Shown here: piece after piece, positions 53,236 through 62,100 of the stretch | Position numbering within the stretch: position 1 is the stretch's first letter | Layout of the letters: each line of letters starts with the position of its first letter | Assembly: GCA_030824495.1 (NCBI GenBank) | Contig: JAVBXP010000014.1 | Location: 28,817 to 92,816, forward strand | Direction: 5' to 3' | Length of the DNA: 64,000 bases | Origin: a bacterium | GTDB taxonomy: Bacteria > Pseudomonadota > Alphaproteobacteria > Caulobacterales > Caulobacteraceae | Made by a program: the position numbers and the translations under genes | The notes under the pieces: model-generated | What the model was told of the DNA's origin: nothing | The model's database searches: none | Seen by the model: only the letters and a program-made list of their open reading frames with translations

Positions 53236-53439
53236 TCAGAAGTCGACGGCGATGCCCTTGCGTTCCCAGTCGCCGAAGCGCGTCGGCTCCGGACCCTTGG
53301 GACCGCCGAGCTCGGCGACACGTTCGGCCTCGGCCTGGTCAGCGGCGTGGCGCGCGGCGGCCTCTTCCAGGGCGCGGCGGGCGGCGGGCGTCAGCTCCTT
53401 GCCGGGAGCCGCATTGGGCGGGATTTGATCGCTCATCAC
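53236..53439 (-). CDS. DUF1674 / succinate dehydrogenase assembly factor 4 homologue
   Basis: 67 residues. G-G-P-K-G-P-E-P-T-R-F-G-D-W-E-R-K-G-I-A-V-D-F at the C-terminus is the conserved motif of DUF1674/SDHAF4 (Sdh8), which in eukaryotes binds flavinated SDHA during complex II assembly. The charged N-terminal half is not conserved. Likely the same role here. Confidence 0.85.
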   Translation of the reverse strand: MMSDQIPPNAAPGKELTPAARRALEEAAARHAADQAEAERVAELGGPKGPEPTRFGDWERKGIAVDF

Positions 53440-53529
53440 CTCGATTTAGGCGCTTGAAGCGTCATGCGCCAGTGCGGGTGGGCGCAATCGCCGCTTGCCT
53501 CAGGCCGCTGATGAGGGCACGCCGCGCCG

Positions 53530-54813
53530 GTGACTGAAGAACGCGACATTGGCCTGCCCGCCCGCCGGGCCGCCATCGACATCCTTTCCGCCAGCCTCGC
53601 CCGCCGCGCCGGCCTGGACGAAGCCCTTTCTCGGCCCCTGTTCAAGGGACTGGAGCCGCGCGACCGCGGGTTCGCCATGGCGCTGGCCATGGCCACCCTG
53701 CGCCGGCTGGGTCCGATCGAGCGGGCGCTTGACGCCAAGCTCACCCGGGCTCCGCCGGAAGAGGTTCGCAACATTCTGCGGATCGGCGTCACCCAGGCGT
53801 TCCTGATGGATGTGCCGGCCTTCGCCGCCGTGACCACCAGCGTCGATCTGGCCGCCAGCCATTCCTCGACCCGGGCCTTCAAGGGCCTGATCAATGCGGT
53901 GCTGCGCGGACTGCTGCGCGAGCCGCCGAACCTAGACCTGCCCGAGGCGCTGTGCCCGCCCTGGCTCTATGCGCGCTGGACCGCCGCCTTTGGGCGCGAC
54001 GCCGCCGACGCCATGGCCGCCCTGATCGCCGACGAGCCAGCCACCGACCTGTCGCTGAAGTCGTCTGACCACGCCGAGCGTTTGGCCGTCGAACTGGAAG
54101 GCGAAGTGCTGGCGGGCGGCACCCTGCGTACCGCGCGCAAGGGCGATGTCGCCGCCTGGCCCGCCTATGACGAGGGTCTGTGGTGGGTGCAGGACGCCAG
54201 CGCCGCGATCCCGGCCCGCCTGCTGGAAGCCAAGCCCGGCGAGACCGTGCTCGATTTCTGCGCCGCCCCGGGCGGCAAGACCATGCAACTTGCGGCCACT
54301 GGCGCCGACGTGGTCGCCGTCGATCGCTCGCCCGCCCGACTGGTGCGAGTGAAGGAAAATCTTGAGCGCACGGGTTTGAGCGCCGAGATCGTCGCCGCCG
54401 ACGCAGGCGAGTGGGCTGACGAGCGGGAGTTCGACGCCGTGCTGCTGGACGCGCCCTGCAGCGCCACTGGCACCTATCGTCGCCACCCCGACGTGCTGTG
54501 GGCCGCGCGGCCCAGCGACGTCGCCGCCTTGGCGAGCGTTCAGAGCCGCTTGCTGGATTCGGCCGCCAAGCGGACCAAGGTCGGCGGCCGGCTGGTCTAT
54601 TGCGTCTGTTCGCTGGAGCCGGAGGAGGGCGAGGCCCAGACAACGGCCTTCCTGATGCGCCATCGCGACTTCAAGCTCAGCCCGGCCCAGCCGGGCGAGG
54701 GCGGCGCGCCGTGGGCCAGTCAACTGGCCGATGGAACTCTGCGCCTGCTGCCGCATCATCGGGCTGGCGGCCAGGATGGGTTCTATGTCGCGCGGTTCGT
54801 CCGCACAGGGTGA
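53530..54813 (+). CDS. rsmB: 16S rRNA m5C methyltransferase (RsmB/Sun family)
   Basis: 427 residues from GTG 53530. NusB-like N-terminal domain (about 10-140), then a SAM methyltransferase: motif I F-C-A-A-P-G-G-K-T (near 243-251), motif IV D-A-P-C-S-A-T-G (near 307-314) and motif VI C-V-C-S-L-E-P (C358, C360), carrying the two cysteines used by m5C RNA methyltransferases. It probably methylates 16S rRNA C967. Followed by rpe after 45 bases. Confidence 0.92.
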   Translation: MTEERDIGLPARRAAIDILSASLARRAGLDEALSRPLFKGLEPRDRGFAMALAMATLRRLGPIERALDAKLTRAPPEEVRNILRIGVTQAFLMDVPAFAAVTTSVDLAASHSSTRAFKGLINAVLRGLLREPPNLDLPEALCPPWLYARWTAAFGRDAADAMAALIADEPATDLSLKSSDHAERLAVELEGEVLAGGTLRTARKGDVAAWPAYDEGLWWVQDASAAIPARLLEAKPGETVLDFCAAPGGKTMQLAATGADVVAVDRSPARLVRVKENLERTGLSAEIVAADAGEWADEREFDAVLLDAPCSATGTYRRHPDVLWAARPSDVAALASVQSRLLDSAAKRTKVGGRLVYCVCSLEPEEGEAQTTAFLMRHRDFKLSPAQPGEGGAPWASQLADGTLRLLPHHRAGGQDGFYVARFVRTG

Positions 54814-54858
54814 GCGCGCGGCCTTGTCCCTGGGGCGAGGCTTGGCTAAGTCCAGGGC

Positions 54859-55521
54859 ATGACGACTGCACCGATCATCGCCCCATCCATTCTCGCCTCC
54901 GACTTCGCCAAGCTGGGCGAGGAAGTCGCCGCCATCGAGGCGGCGGGCGCCGACTGGGTGCATGTGGACGTGATGGACGGCCACTTCGTGCCGAACATCA
55001 CGCTGGGCCCGGATATCGTGAAGGCCCTGCGGCCGCACGCGAAGATCCCGTTCGACGTCCACCTGATGATCGCGCCGGCCGACCCCTATCTGGAAGCTTT
55101 CCGTGAGGCGGGCGCCGACATCATCAGCGTCCACCCCGAAAGCGGCCCCCACCTGAACCGCACCCTGAAGCGCATCCGCGAACTGGGCGCCAAGGCCGGC
55201 GTGGTCTTCAATCCCTCGACCGATCCCAGCGTCATCCAATGGATGATGGATGAGATCGACCTGATCCTGGTCATGTCGATCAATCCCGGCTTTGGCGGTC
55301 AGAAGTTCATGCACTCGCAGCTGCGCAAGATCGAAACCCTGCGCAAGATGATCGACGCCACCGGCCGTCATATCGAGCTGGAAGTCGACGGCGGGGTGAC
55401 GGCTGAAACCGCGCCGCTCTGCATTTCGGCCGGCGCCACGGCCCTGGTCGCCGGCACCGCGGTCTTCAAGGGCGGTCCCTCGAAATACGCCGACAACATC
55501 CGCGCGCTGAAGGGCGGCTAG
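54859..55521 (+). CDS. rpe: ribulose-phosphate 3-epimerase
   Basis: 220 residues. A TIM-barrel with H-V-D-V-M-D-G-H-F-V-P-N (near 34-45, metal ligands), F-D-V-H-L-M (near 65-70) and V-M-S-I-N-P-G-F-G-G-Q-K-F (near 138-150). Interconverts ribulose-5-phosphate and xylulose-5-phosphate in the pentose phosphate pathway and Calvin-type reactions. The heparinase-family gene follows four bases later. Confidence 0.96.
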   Translation: MTTAPIIAPSILASDFAKLGEEVAAIEAAGADWVHVDVMDGHFVPNITLGPDIVKALRPHAKIPFDVHLMIAPADPYLEAFREAGADIISVHPESGPHLNRTLKRIRELGAKAGVVFNPSTDPSVIQWMMDEIDLILVMSINPGFGGQKFMHSQLRKIETLRKMIDATGRHIELEVDGGVTAETAPLCISAGATALVAGTAVFKGGPSKYADNIRALKGG

Positions 55522-55525
55522 CGGC

Positions 55526-57241
55526 GTGGCCGGAGCGGTCCCGGCGATTTCGAAAACCACAGGCGGCCTTTGGGGGCTGGCCCTGACGCAGGGCGCGTTG
55601 CGGCAGGTCCGACGTGAATGGGCCGGCTCGCCCCTGCACCGCTGGCTGCTGGCGCGTCCGCGACCCGAGGGATTGGCCGCCTTCCCCAAGGATCCGCGTC
55701 CCGCTGACAAGGAAGCTGGCCGCCGCATATTGGCTGGTCGGTTCACCTTCGCCGGCGTGATGCTGGACGTCGGCGTCGGCGGTGATCCGTGGGACCGGCC
55801 AAGCCCGAGCCACGGCTTCGCTGTCGGCCTGCACGGCTTTGACTGGATGCGCGACCTGCTGGTGCTGGGCGACGAGGGCGCGGCCGAGGCGCTGCGCCTG
55901 ACGCTCGACTGGCGCGGCGTGTTCGGGCGCTGGAACGCCTTTTCCTGGAGCCCCGAGGTGCTGGAGCGGCGGGTGCTGCACCTGGCCTGCGGCGCCAGGG
56001 CGATCAGCGCCAAGGCTTCGGACATGGAAGCTACGCTGATCGCGCTGGATCTGGCGCGCCAGGCCCGCCATTTGATTTCGCTGGTCGATGGGCCGGTGCG
56101 TGCGGCCGAACGCGCCGCCGCCACCGCCCTGGCCGGAACCGCGCTTTCCGGCGATGTCGGCGAGAAGCTGATGGCGCAGGGCCTCACGCGGCTGGCCCAG
56201 ACCCTGCCGGTCACCGTCCAGCCGGATGGCGGCCATGCCTCGCGCTGCCCCCGCGCGGCCTTGGAGCTTCTGCTCGATCTCCAGACCCTGGACGAGGCCC
56301 TCGTCCAGCGCGGCCGGGTCGCGCCCGAGGAGATGATGCGGGCCATCGACCGCCTAAGCGGGACGGTGCGTTTCTTCACCCTGGCCGACGGCGCCCTGCC
56401 TGAGCTTCAGGGCGGCGAGGCCGGCGCGCGGACCTATGTGGCCGCCGCGCGCGCCGCCGAGAACGCCGTGGCGCCGGTTCCAGCTTCCCGCAACGGCTAT
56501 CACCGGCTCGAAGGTCCCAGCATCCAGGTGTTCGCTGACGGCGCTGCCCCAGCGCAAGGCGCCTGGAGCGTCACCGCCTGCGCCCAGCCGCTAGCCATGG
56601 AGGTCCTGGTGGGCGGGCGCCGGCTGATCGCGGCCAGCGCCTGGTCGCCGGAGGCCGCAGGGCCCCAGGCCCTGCGTCTGGTGGATGCGTCCTCGACGCT
56701 TTCCCTGGCCGACCAGGCCTGCGGCGAGCCTCTGCGGGGGTTCCGGGCCGCGGCCTTGGGACCACGGCTGGTCGGCGCCTATGAGAATGTCGAGGCCAAG
56801 CGCTATGAGGCCGACGGCGCCCTGTGGCTGGAGCTGTCGCATGACGGTTGGGAAAAGCGGTTCGGCCTGCGCCATGAGCGAAAGCTGTTCCTCGACCTGA
56901 ACGCCGACGAACTGCGTGGCGAGGACGCCCTCGTCGCGGTGCAGCCGGGCCAGGGCGGCGAGGCGGGGCGGCGGTTCATTCCGTTCACCTCGCGCTTCCA
57001 TGTCCACCCCGACGTCAGCGCCAGCCTGGCGCGCGACGGCAAGAGCGTGCTGCTGCGCGCCCACGAGGGCGAACCTGGCTGGTGGCTGCGCAACGACGCC
57101 CAGTCCGCCGACATCGAGACCTCGGTCTATTTCCAGGACGGCAAGCCTCGCCGCAGCCAGCAGATCGTGCTCCGCGGCCAGGCCCGCGCCGACAGTGGGG
57201 CTCGGCTTCGCTGGAAGTTCGCGGCGGCGGAGCCGCACTAA
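55526..57241 (+). CDS. heparinase II/III-family protein
   Basis: 571 residues from GTG 55526, four bases after rpe. The first part is an all-helical toroid-like domain, L-L-D-L-Q-T-L-D-E-A and G-H-A-S-R-C-P-R-A-A (near 230-250, a conserved heparinase II/III region); the C-terminal half is beta-rich with S-H-D-G-W and F-T-S-R-F-H-V-H-P-D-V. No signal peptide, as in the common alphaproteobacterial members. The likely substrate is a polyuronide or a cell-wall polymer; unproven. Confidence 0.82.
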   Translation: MAGAVPAISKTTGGLWGLALTQGALRQVRREWAGSPLHRWLLARPRPEGLAAFPKDPRPADKEAGRRILAGRFTFAGVMLDVGVGGDPWDRPSPSHGFAVGLHGFDWMRDLLVLGDEGAAEALRLTLDWRGVFGRWNAFSWSPEVLERRVLHLACGARAISAKASDMEATLIALDLARQARHLISLVDGPVRAAERAAATALAGTALSGDVGEKLMAQGLTRLAQTLPVTVQPDGGHASRCPRAALELLLDLQTLDEALVQRGRVAPEEMMRAIDRLSGTVRFFTLADGALPELQGGEAGARTYVAAARAAENAVAPVPASRNGYHRLEGPSIQVFADGAAPAQGAWSVTACAQPLAMEVLVGGRRLIAASAWSPEAAGPQALRLVDASSTLSLADQACGEPLRGFRAAALGPRLVGAYENVEAKRYEADGALWLELSHDGWEKRFGLRHERKLFLDLNADELRGEDALVAVQPGQGGEAGRRFIPFTSRFHVHPDVSASLARDGKSVLLRAHEGEPGWWLRNDAQSADIETSVYFQDGKPRRSQQIVLRGQARADSGARLRWKFAAAEPH

Positions 57242-57249
57242 CGGTCGCA

Positions 57250-57278
57250 TTGACCCGCGCGCTCAGTGGGCCTAATTC
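57250..57278 (+). promoter_or_regulatory. promoter of purH
   Basis: TTGACC (57250-57255), 15 bases, CCTAATTC (57271-57278), near the caulobacterial consensus TTGACG / GCTANAWC. The start point predicted (about 57284) coincides with the first base of the ZTP riboswitch, which supports it. Confidence 0.5.
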
Positions 57279-57284
57279 GACGTC

Positions 57285-57360
57285 ATTCCGCGTGACTGGC
57301 GAATGAAGGTGGGCGACCACCGGGGAGCGCGGAATATCTGCATGCCGCTCGCCTGGGCAA
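57285..57360 (+). promoter_or_regulatory. ZTP riboswitch (pfl motif) upstream of purH
   Basis: P1 is formed by ATTCCGCG (57285-57292) and CGCGGAAT (57328-57335); inside it the conserved TGACTGGC, the hairpin GGTGGgcgaCCACC and the GGGGAGCG block appear, and P3 ends with GCCGCTCGCCTGGGCA. These match the pfl/ZTP aptamer, which binds ZMP/ZTP and turns on genes of purine synthesis and folate metabolism. The ribosome-binding site AGGAG of purH lies 19 bases after it. Confidence 0.9.
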
Positions 57361-57388
57361 TTTCCGTGTAACCCCACAGGAGACTGCC

Positions 57389-58981
57389 ATGCCCGCCGCC
57401 CCCGATTTCCCGCCTGCACCCGACCTCGTCGCGCCCAAGCGCGCGCTGATCTCCGTCTCCGACAAGACCGGCCTGGTCGAGGCCGCCAAGGTTCTCGCCG
57501 AGCATGGTGTTGAGCTGGTCTCCACGGGCGGCACCCGCGCGGCGATCGCCGCAGCAGGCCTGGCGGTGAAGGATGTCTCCGACCTGACCAACTTCCCGGA
57601 GATGATGGACGGGCGCGTGAAGACGCTGCATCCCATCGTCCACGGCGGCCTGCTGGGGGTGCGCGACGCGCCCGAGCACGCGAAGGCGATGGCCGACCAC
57701 GGCATCGGCGCCATCGATATCGTCTATGTGAATCTTTATCCGTTCGAGGCCACGGTCGCGAAGGGCGGTTCGTTCGAGGACTGCGTCGAGAACATCGACA
57801 TCGGCGGTCCGGCCATGGTCCGCTCGGCGGCCAAGAACCACGGCTATGTGGCGATCTGCACCGAGATCTCCGACCTTGAAGAAGTGCTGGCTGAACTGAA
57901 AGCGAACGGCGGCACCAGCCTGGCGCTGCGCAAGAAGCTGGCGGCCCGGGCCTATGCCCGGACGGCATCCTATGACGCGGCGATCTCATCCTGGTTCGCA
58001 GGGCAACTGGGCGAGGAAGCCCCGCGTCGCCGCGCCTTTGCCGGCGAGCTCGCTCAGACCATGCGCTATGGCGAGAATCCCCACCAGGCGGCCTCGTTCT
58101 ATCGCTTCGCCAACCCGCGGATCGGCGTGGCGACGGCCAAGCAGCTCCAAGGCAAGGAGCTCAGCTACAACAACATCAACGACACCGACGCGGCCTATGA
58201 GCTGATCGCCGAGTTCGACCCGGCCACGGCTCCGGCCTGCGCGATCATCAAGCACGCCAATCCCTGCGGCGTGGCGACCGGCGGCAGCCTGGCCGAGGCC
58301 TACGAGCGGGCCCTGGCCTGCGACCCGACCAGCGCATTCGGCGGCATCGTCGCCCTGAACACCAGGCTGGATGCGGCCACCGCGGCTAAGGTGCTCGAGG
58401 TCTTCACCGAGGTGGTGATCGCGCCGGACGCCGACGAGGACGCCATCGCGCTGTTCCGCAAGAAGAAGAACGTGCGGCTGCTGGTCACCGGCGGCCTGCC
58501 CGACCCGCATACGCCGGGCGAAACCTTCCGCTCGGTCTCCGGGGGCTTCCTGGTGCAGAGCCGCGACACCGCCCATCTGACCGCCGGCGACCTGAAGGTG
58601 GTGACCAAGCGCAGCCCCACCGACGAGGAAGTGCGCGACATGCTGTTCGCATTCACCATCGCCAAGCACGTGAAGTCGAACGCCATCGTCTATGCCCGCC
58701 AGGGCCAGACGCTGGGCGTCGGGGCCGGCCAGATGAACCGCAAGGACTCGGCCCGGATCGCCGCCCTGCGCGCGGCCGATTTCGGCTTGGACCTCAAGGG
58801 GTCGGCCTGCGCCTCCGAAGCCTTCTTCCCGTTCCCGGACGGACTGCTGCAGGCGGCGGATGCTGGCTGCACTGCAGTGATCCAGCCGGGCGGCTCGATT
58901 GGCGATGACAAGGTGATCGAGGCGGCCGACGAGCGCGGCATCGCCATGGTGTTCACCGGCGTGCGGGTTTTCCGGCACTAG
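57389..58981 (+). CDS. purH: bifunctional AICAR formyltransferase/IMP cyclohydrolase
   Basis: 530 residues. IMPCH domain first (S-V-S-D-K-T-G-L near 22, S-T-G-G-T near 49) and AICAR-FT second, with the catalytic K-H-A-N-P-C-G near 288-294. It formylates AICAR (ZMP) and closes the ring to IMP. Expression is under the ZTP riboswitch just upstream, which senses its own substrate ZMP. Confidence 0.97.
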   Translation: MPAAPDFPPAPDLVAPKRALISVSDKTGLVEAAKVLAEHGVELVSTGGTRAAIAAAGLAVKDVSDLTNFPEMMDGRVKTLHPIVHGGLLGVRDAPEHAKAMADHGIGAIDIVYVNLYPFEATVAKGGSFEDCVENIDIGGPAMVRSAAKNHGYVAICTEISDLEEVLAELKANGGTSLALRKKLAARAYARTASYDAAISSWFAGQLGEEAPRRRAFAGELAQTMRYGENPHQAASFYRFANPRIGVATAKQLQGKELSYNNINDTDAAYELIAEFDPATAPACAIIKHANPCGVATGGSLAEAYERALACDPTSAFGGIVALNTRLDAATAAKVLEVFTEVVIAPDADEDAIALFRKKKNVRLLVTGGLPDPHTPGETFRSVSGGFLVQSRDTAHLTAGDLKVVTKRSPTDEEVRDMLFAFTIAKHVKSNAIVYARQGQTLGVGAGQMNRKDSARIAALRAADFGLDLKGSACASEAFFPFPDGLLQAADAGCTAVIQPGGSIGDDKVIEAADERGIAMVFTGVRVFRH

Positions 58982-58992
58982 TATCTAAAATT

Positions 58993-59103
58993 CGTCATCC
59001 TCCGGGCTCGCGTAGCGAGATCCGGGGGACCCAAGCGGCCTAGAAATTTCTGAAGCTCAGCTTGGGTCCCCCGGATCGTCTTGCAGACGACCGGAGGATG
59101 GCG
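58993..59103. repeat. family A palindromic intergenic repeat (copy 4)
   Basis: 111 bases, CGTCATCC/GGATGGCG ends (one base diverged), arm hairpins CTCGCgtaGCGAG and TCGTCTtgcAGACGA, inner GGGGGACCCAAGC/GCTTGGGTCCCCC. It lies between convergent purH and the glutamate dehydrogenase gene. Confidence 0.85.
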
Positions 59104-59108
59104 AGGGT

Positions 59109-62100
59109 CTACCCCTTCGCCGTCTCGGCATTGGCAAGTTCGCGCAGCGCCGCATTGGCGATGGTGAGCTTGGCGAATGTCCAGGGACCGCCGGCGGCCT
59201 CGATCTCCTCGATCGCCTTGCGGGCGGTTTCGGCGGTGTCGTGGCGCAGGGCGCTCCAGGCCGCGATCGCCGCCTGGGCGGCTTCGTCGCTCTTTCCGGC
59301 CTTGGCGTCGGCGCTGTGGGCGATGACTTGCCGGGTCAGGCTGGCCTGCTCGGCCAGCAGGTCCTCGACCAGGCGGCGGACGGCTGTACGCTCGAAGGCG
59401 TCGCCAGCCGTGAACCCGGCGCTCGCCGCCCGCAGACGGTCGAAGGCAAAGCTGCGACCGACGTGGTCGTAGAGCCGCGCCGCGTCAGGCAGCGACCAGC
59501 TGGAGGCCTCCGCCAGATCGACGAGGTCCACCGCCACGGTGAGCGGCTGCAGGTTGGCGACCTTTCGAGCAAGCGCTTCCGGCGCGCCGGCCTCGGTCAG
59601 GCGAGCCACCTGGGCCTCCAGGCGGCCGCGTTCCACCGGCGACAAGATATCCGGCAGCAAGGTCGTCAGGGTCGCCGCGCCAGGGCCGTAGCGCTTGATC
59701 AGCGCCTCGACGCTGTGGCCGCCGCGCGAGGCGCGGCGAGCCAGCCAGAAGGTCTCGCCGCGCAGCGTGTAGGCTAGCCGCCGGTAAAGGGCCATCTGGC
59801 CCGCCGCCGGGATCTTGCCGTCGAGCGCCGAGACCCCGTCCCAAAGGGCGTCGAGGCCCAGCACCGCCTTGGCCGCCTCATAGGCGGTGACAAAGGCGGT
59901 GACGTCGCAGGAGGCCGCCGACATCAGCCGCGTCGGGAACGACGGCCCGCAACGGTTGACGGCGTCGTTGGCGACCACGGTGGCGATGATCTCGCGACGC
60001 AGGCGGTGACGGCGCAGGGCGTCGTCGTACTTGCGCACGCCTTTCGGGAAGTAGCCTTCCAGCAGCGCCTCGAAGTGGGGATCGTCGGCCACGGGGCTGT
60101 GGGCCATGTCGCCCTTCAGTTCCAGCTTGCCGTAGGCCAGCAGGACGGCGGCTTCCGGCCGGGTCAGGCCCTTGCCGGCCTGACGGCGTTCGGCAAGCAC
60201 GGTGGCGTCAGGCAGCCCCTCGACCGCGCGGTCGAGCTGACCGCGGGCCTCCAGGTGGGCCATGTAGCGGGCGTGGGGTTCGAGTTCGCCCGCCGCATCC
60301 AGGTCCATCAGCGAAAGCGCCAGGGTCTGATCGTAGTTGTGGGCCAGAACGTGCTCGGCGACGTCCTGCGTCATCGACTTCAGCAGCTTGTCGCGCTTCG
60401 TCCGATTCAGCACGTCGGTGCGTTCCAGCATGCCGGTGAGGATCTTGATGTTCACCTCATGGTCGGAGGAGTCGACCCCGGCCGAGTTGTCGATGGCGTC
60501 GGTGTTCACCCGTCCGCCGCGCAGGGCGAACTCGATGCGGCCGGCCTGGGTGAGGCCCAGGTTCGCGCCTTCGCCGATCACCTTGACCCGCAGGTCGCCG
60601 GCGCTGACGCGCAGGGCGTCATTGGCCTTGTCGCCGACCTCGGCGTTGCTCTCGCCGCGCGCCTTCACATAGGTGCCGATGCCGCCGACATAGAGCAGCT
60701 CCGCCGGCGCCTTCAGTATGGCGTTCATCAGGTCGGCCGGCGCCAGGTTGTCGGCCTCGACGCCCAGCATGGCCTTCACTTCGCGGCTCAGCGGGATCGA
60801 TTTCTGGCTGCGCGGGAAGACCCCGCCGCCCCTGGAGATCTTCTTGCGGTCGTAGTCGTCCCAGGACGAGCGCGGCAGCTCGAACATCCGCTTACGCTCT
60901 TCGTACGACGTCGCCGGATCCGGATTGGGGTCGAAGAAGATGTGGCGGTGGTCGAAGGCGGCCTGCAGGCGGATCTGGGTGGACAGCAGCATGCCGTTGC
61001 CGAACACGTCGCCCGACATGTCGCCCACGCCGACCACGGTGAAGGGCTCGGACTGGATGTCCTTGCCCAGCTCGCGGAAGTGGCGCTTGACCGCTTCCCA
61101 GGCGCCGCGGGCGGTGATGCCCATTTCCTTGTGGTCGTAACCGGCCGAACCACCCGAAGCGAAGGCGTCGCCCAGCCAGAAGCCGTAGGATTCGGCGATG
61201 CCGTTGGCGATGTCGGAGAAGGTGGCCGTGCCCTTGTCGGCCGCCACCACCAGATAGGGGTCGTCCCCGTCATGGATCACGACGCCCGGCGGATGCACGA
61301 CCTTGCCGTCGGCGGTCAGGTTGTCGGTGATGTCGAGCAGACCCTGCAGGAAGGTCGTGTAGGCGCGGATCGCCTCGGCGCGGGTTGCATCCGGAGCGCC
61401 GCCCTTGGGCAGCTGCTTGGGATAGAAGCCGCCCTTCGAGCCGACCGGCACGATCACCGCGTTCTTGGTCTGCTGGGCCTTCACCAGGCCGAGCACCTCG
61501 GTGCGGAAGTCGTCGCGCCGATCGGACCAGCGCAGGCCGCCTCGGGCTACGGGGCCAAAGCGCAGGTGGACGCCCTCGATGTGGGTCGCCCAGACGAAAA
61601 TCTCGCGATAGGGCTTGGGCAGCGGCAGGTCGGCCAGTTCCCCGGAGGCGACCTTGAAGCTGATATAGGGCTTGGGCCGGCCGTCGGCGCCGGTCTGGTA
61701 GTAGTTGGTCCGCTTGATCGCCCCGACCAGCAGGGCGATCCGGCGCAGGACGCGGTCGTCGTCCAGGCTATCGACCTGCTGCAGAGCCTGAACGATCTCT
61801 TCCATCACCTGGGCGGCCTGGGCCGTGCGGGTGGCGAGATCGGCCTTGATCGCCGGATCGAACTTGGTGCGGAACAGGTCGAGGATCAGCCGGGCGACGC
61901 CCGGGTGATTGGACAGGGCGGTTTCCTGAACCCGCTGGCTGGGATCGAGGCCCGACTGCTGGCGGTGACGGGCCAGAGCGCGGATCAACGCCGCCTCGCG
62001 CCACGAGATCGACAGTTCGAGCACCAGGCGGTTGAAGCCGTCGCTTTCGGTGTCGCCGGTCCAGACCGCGGTGAAGGCGTCCTCGAAGGCGTGCTTCACC

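Noticed and set aside
53932..56379. Long minus-strand open frame (815 codons) opposite rsmB, rpe and the heparinase gene
   Set aside because: It is an antisense shadow in GC-rich DNA: composition is Arg/Ala/Ser-rich without any domain, and three recognisable genes occupy the other strand.
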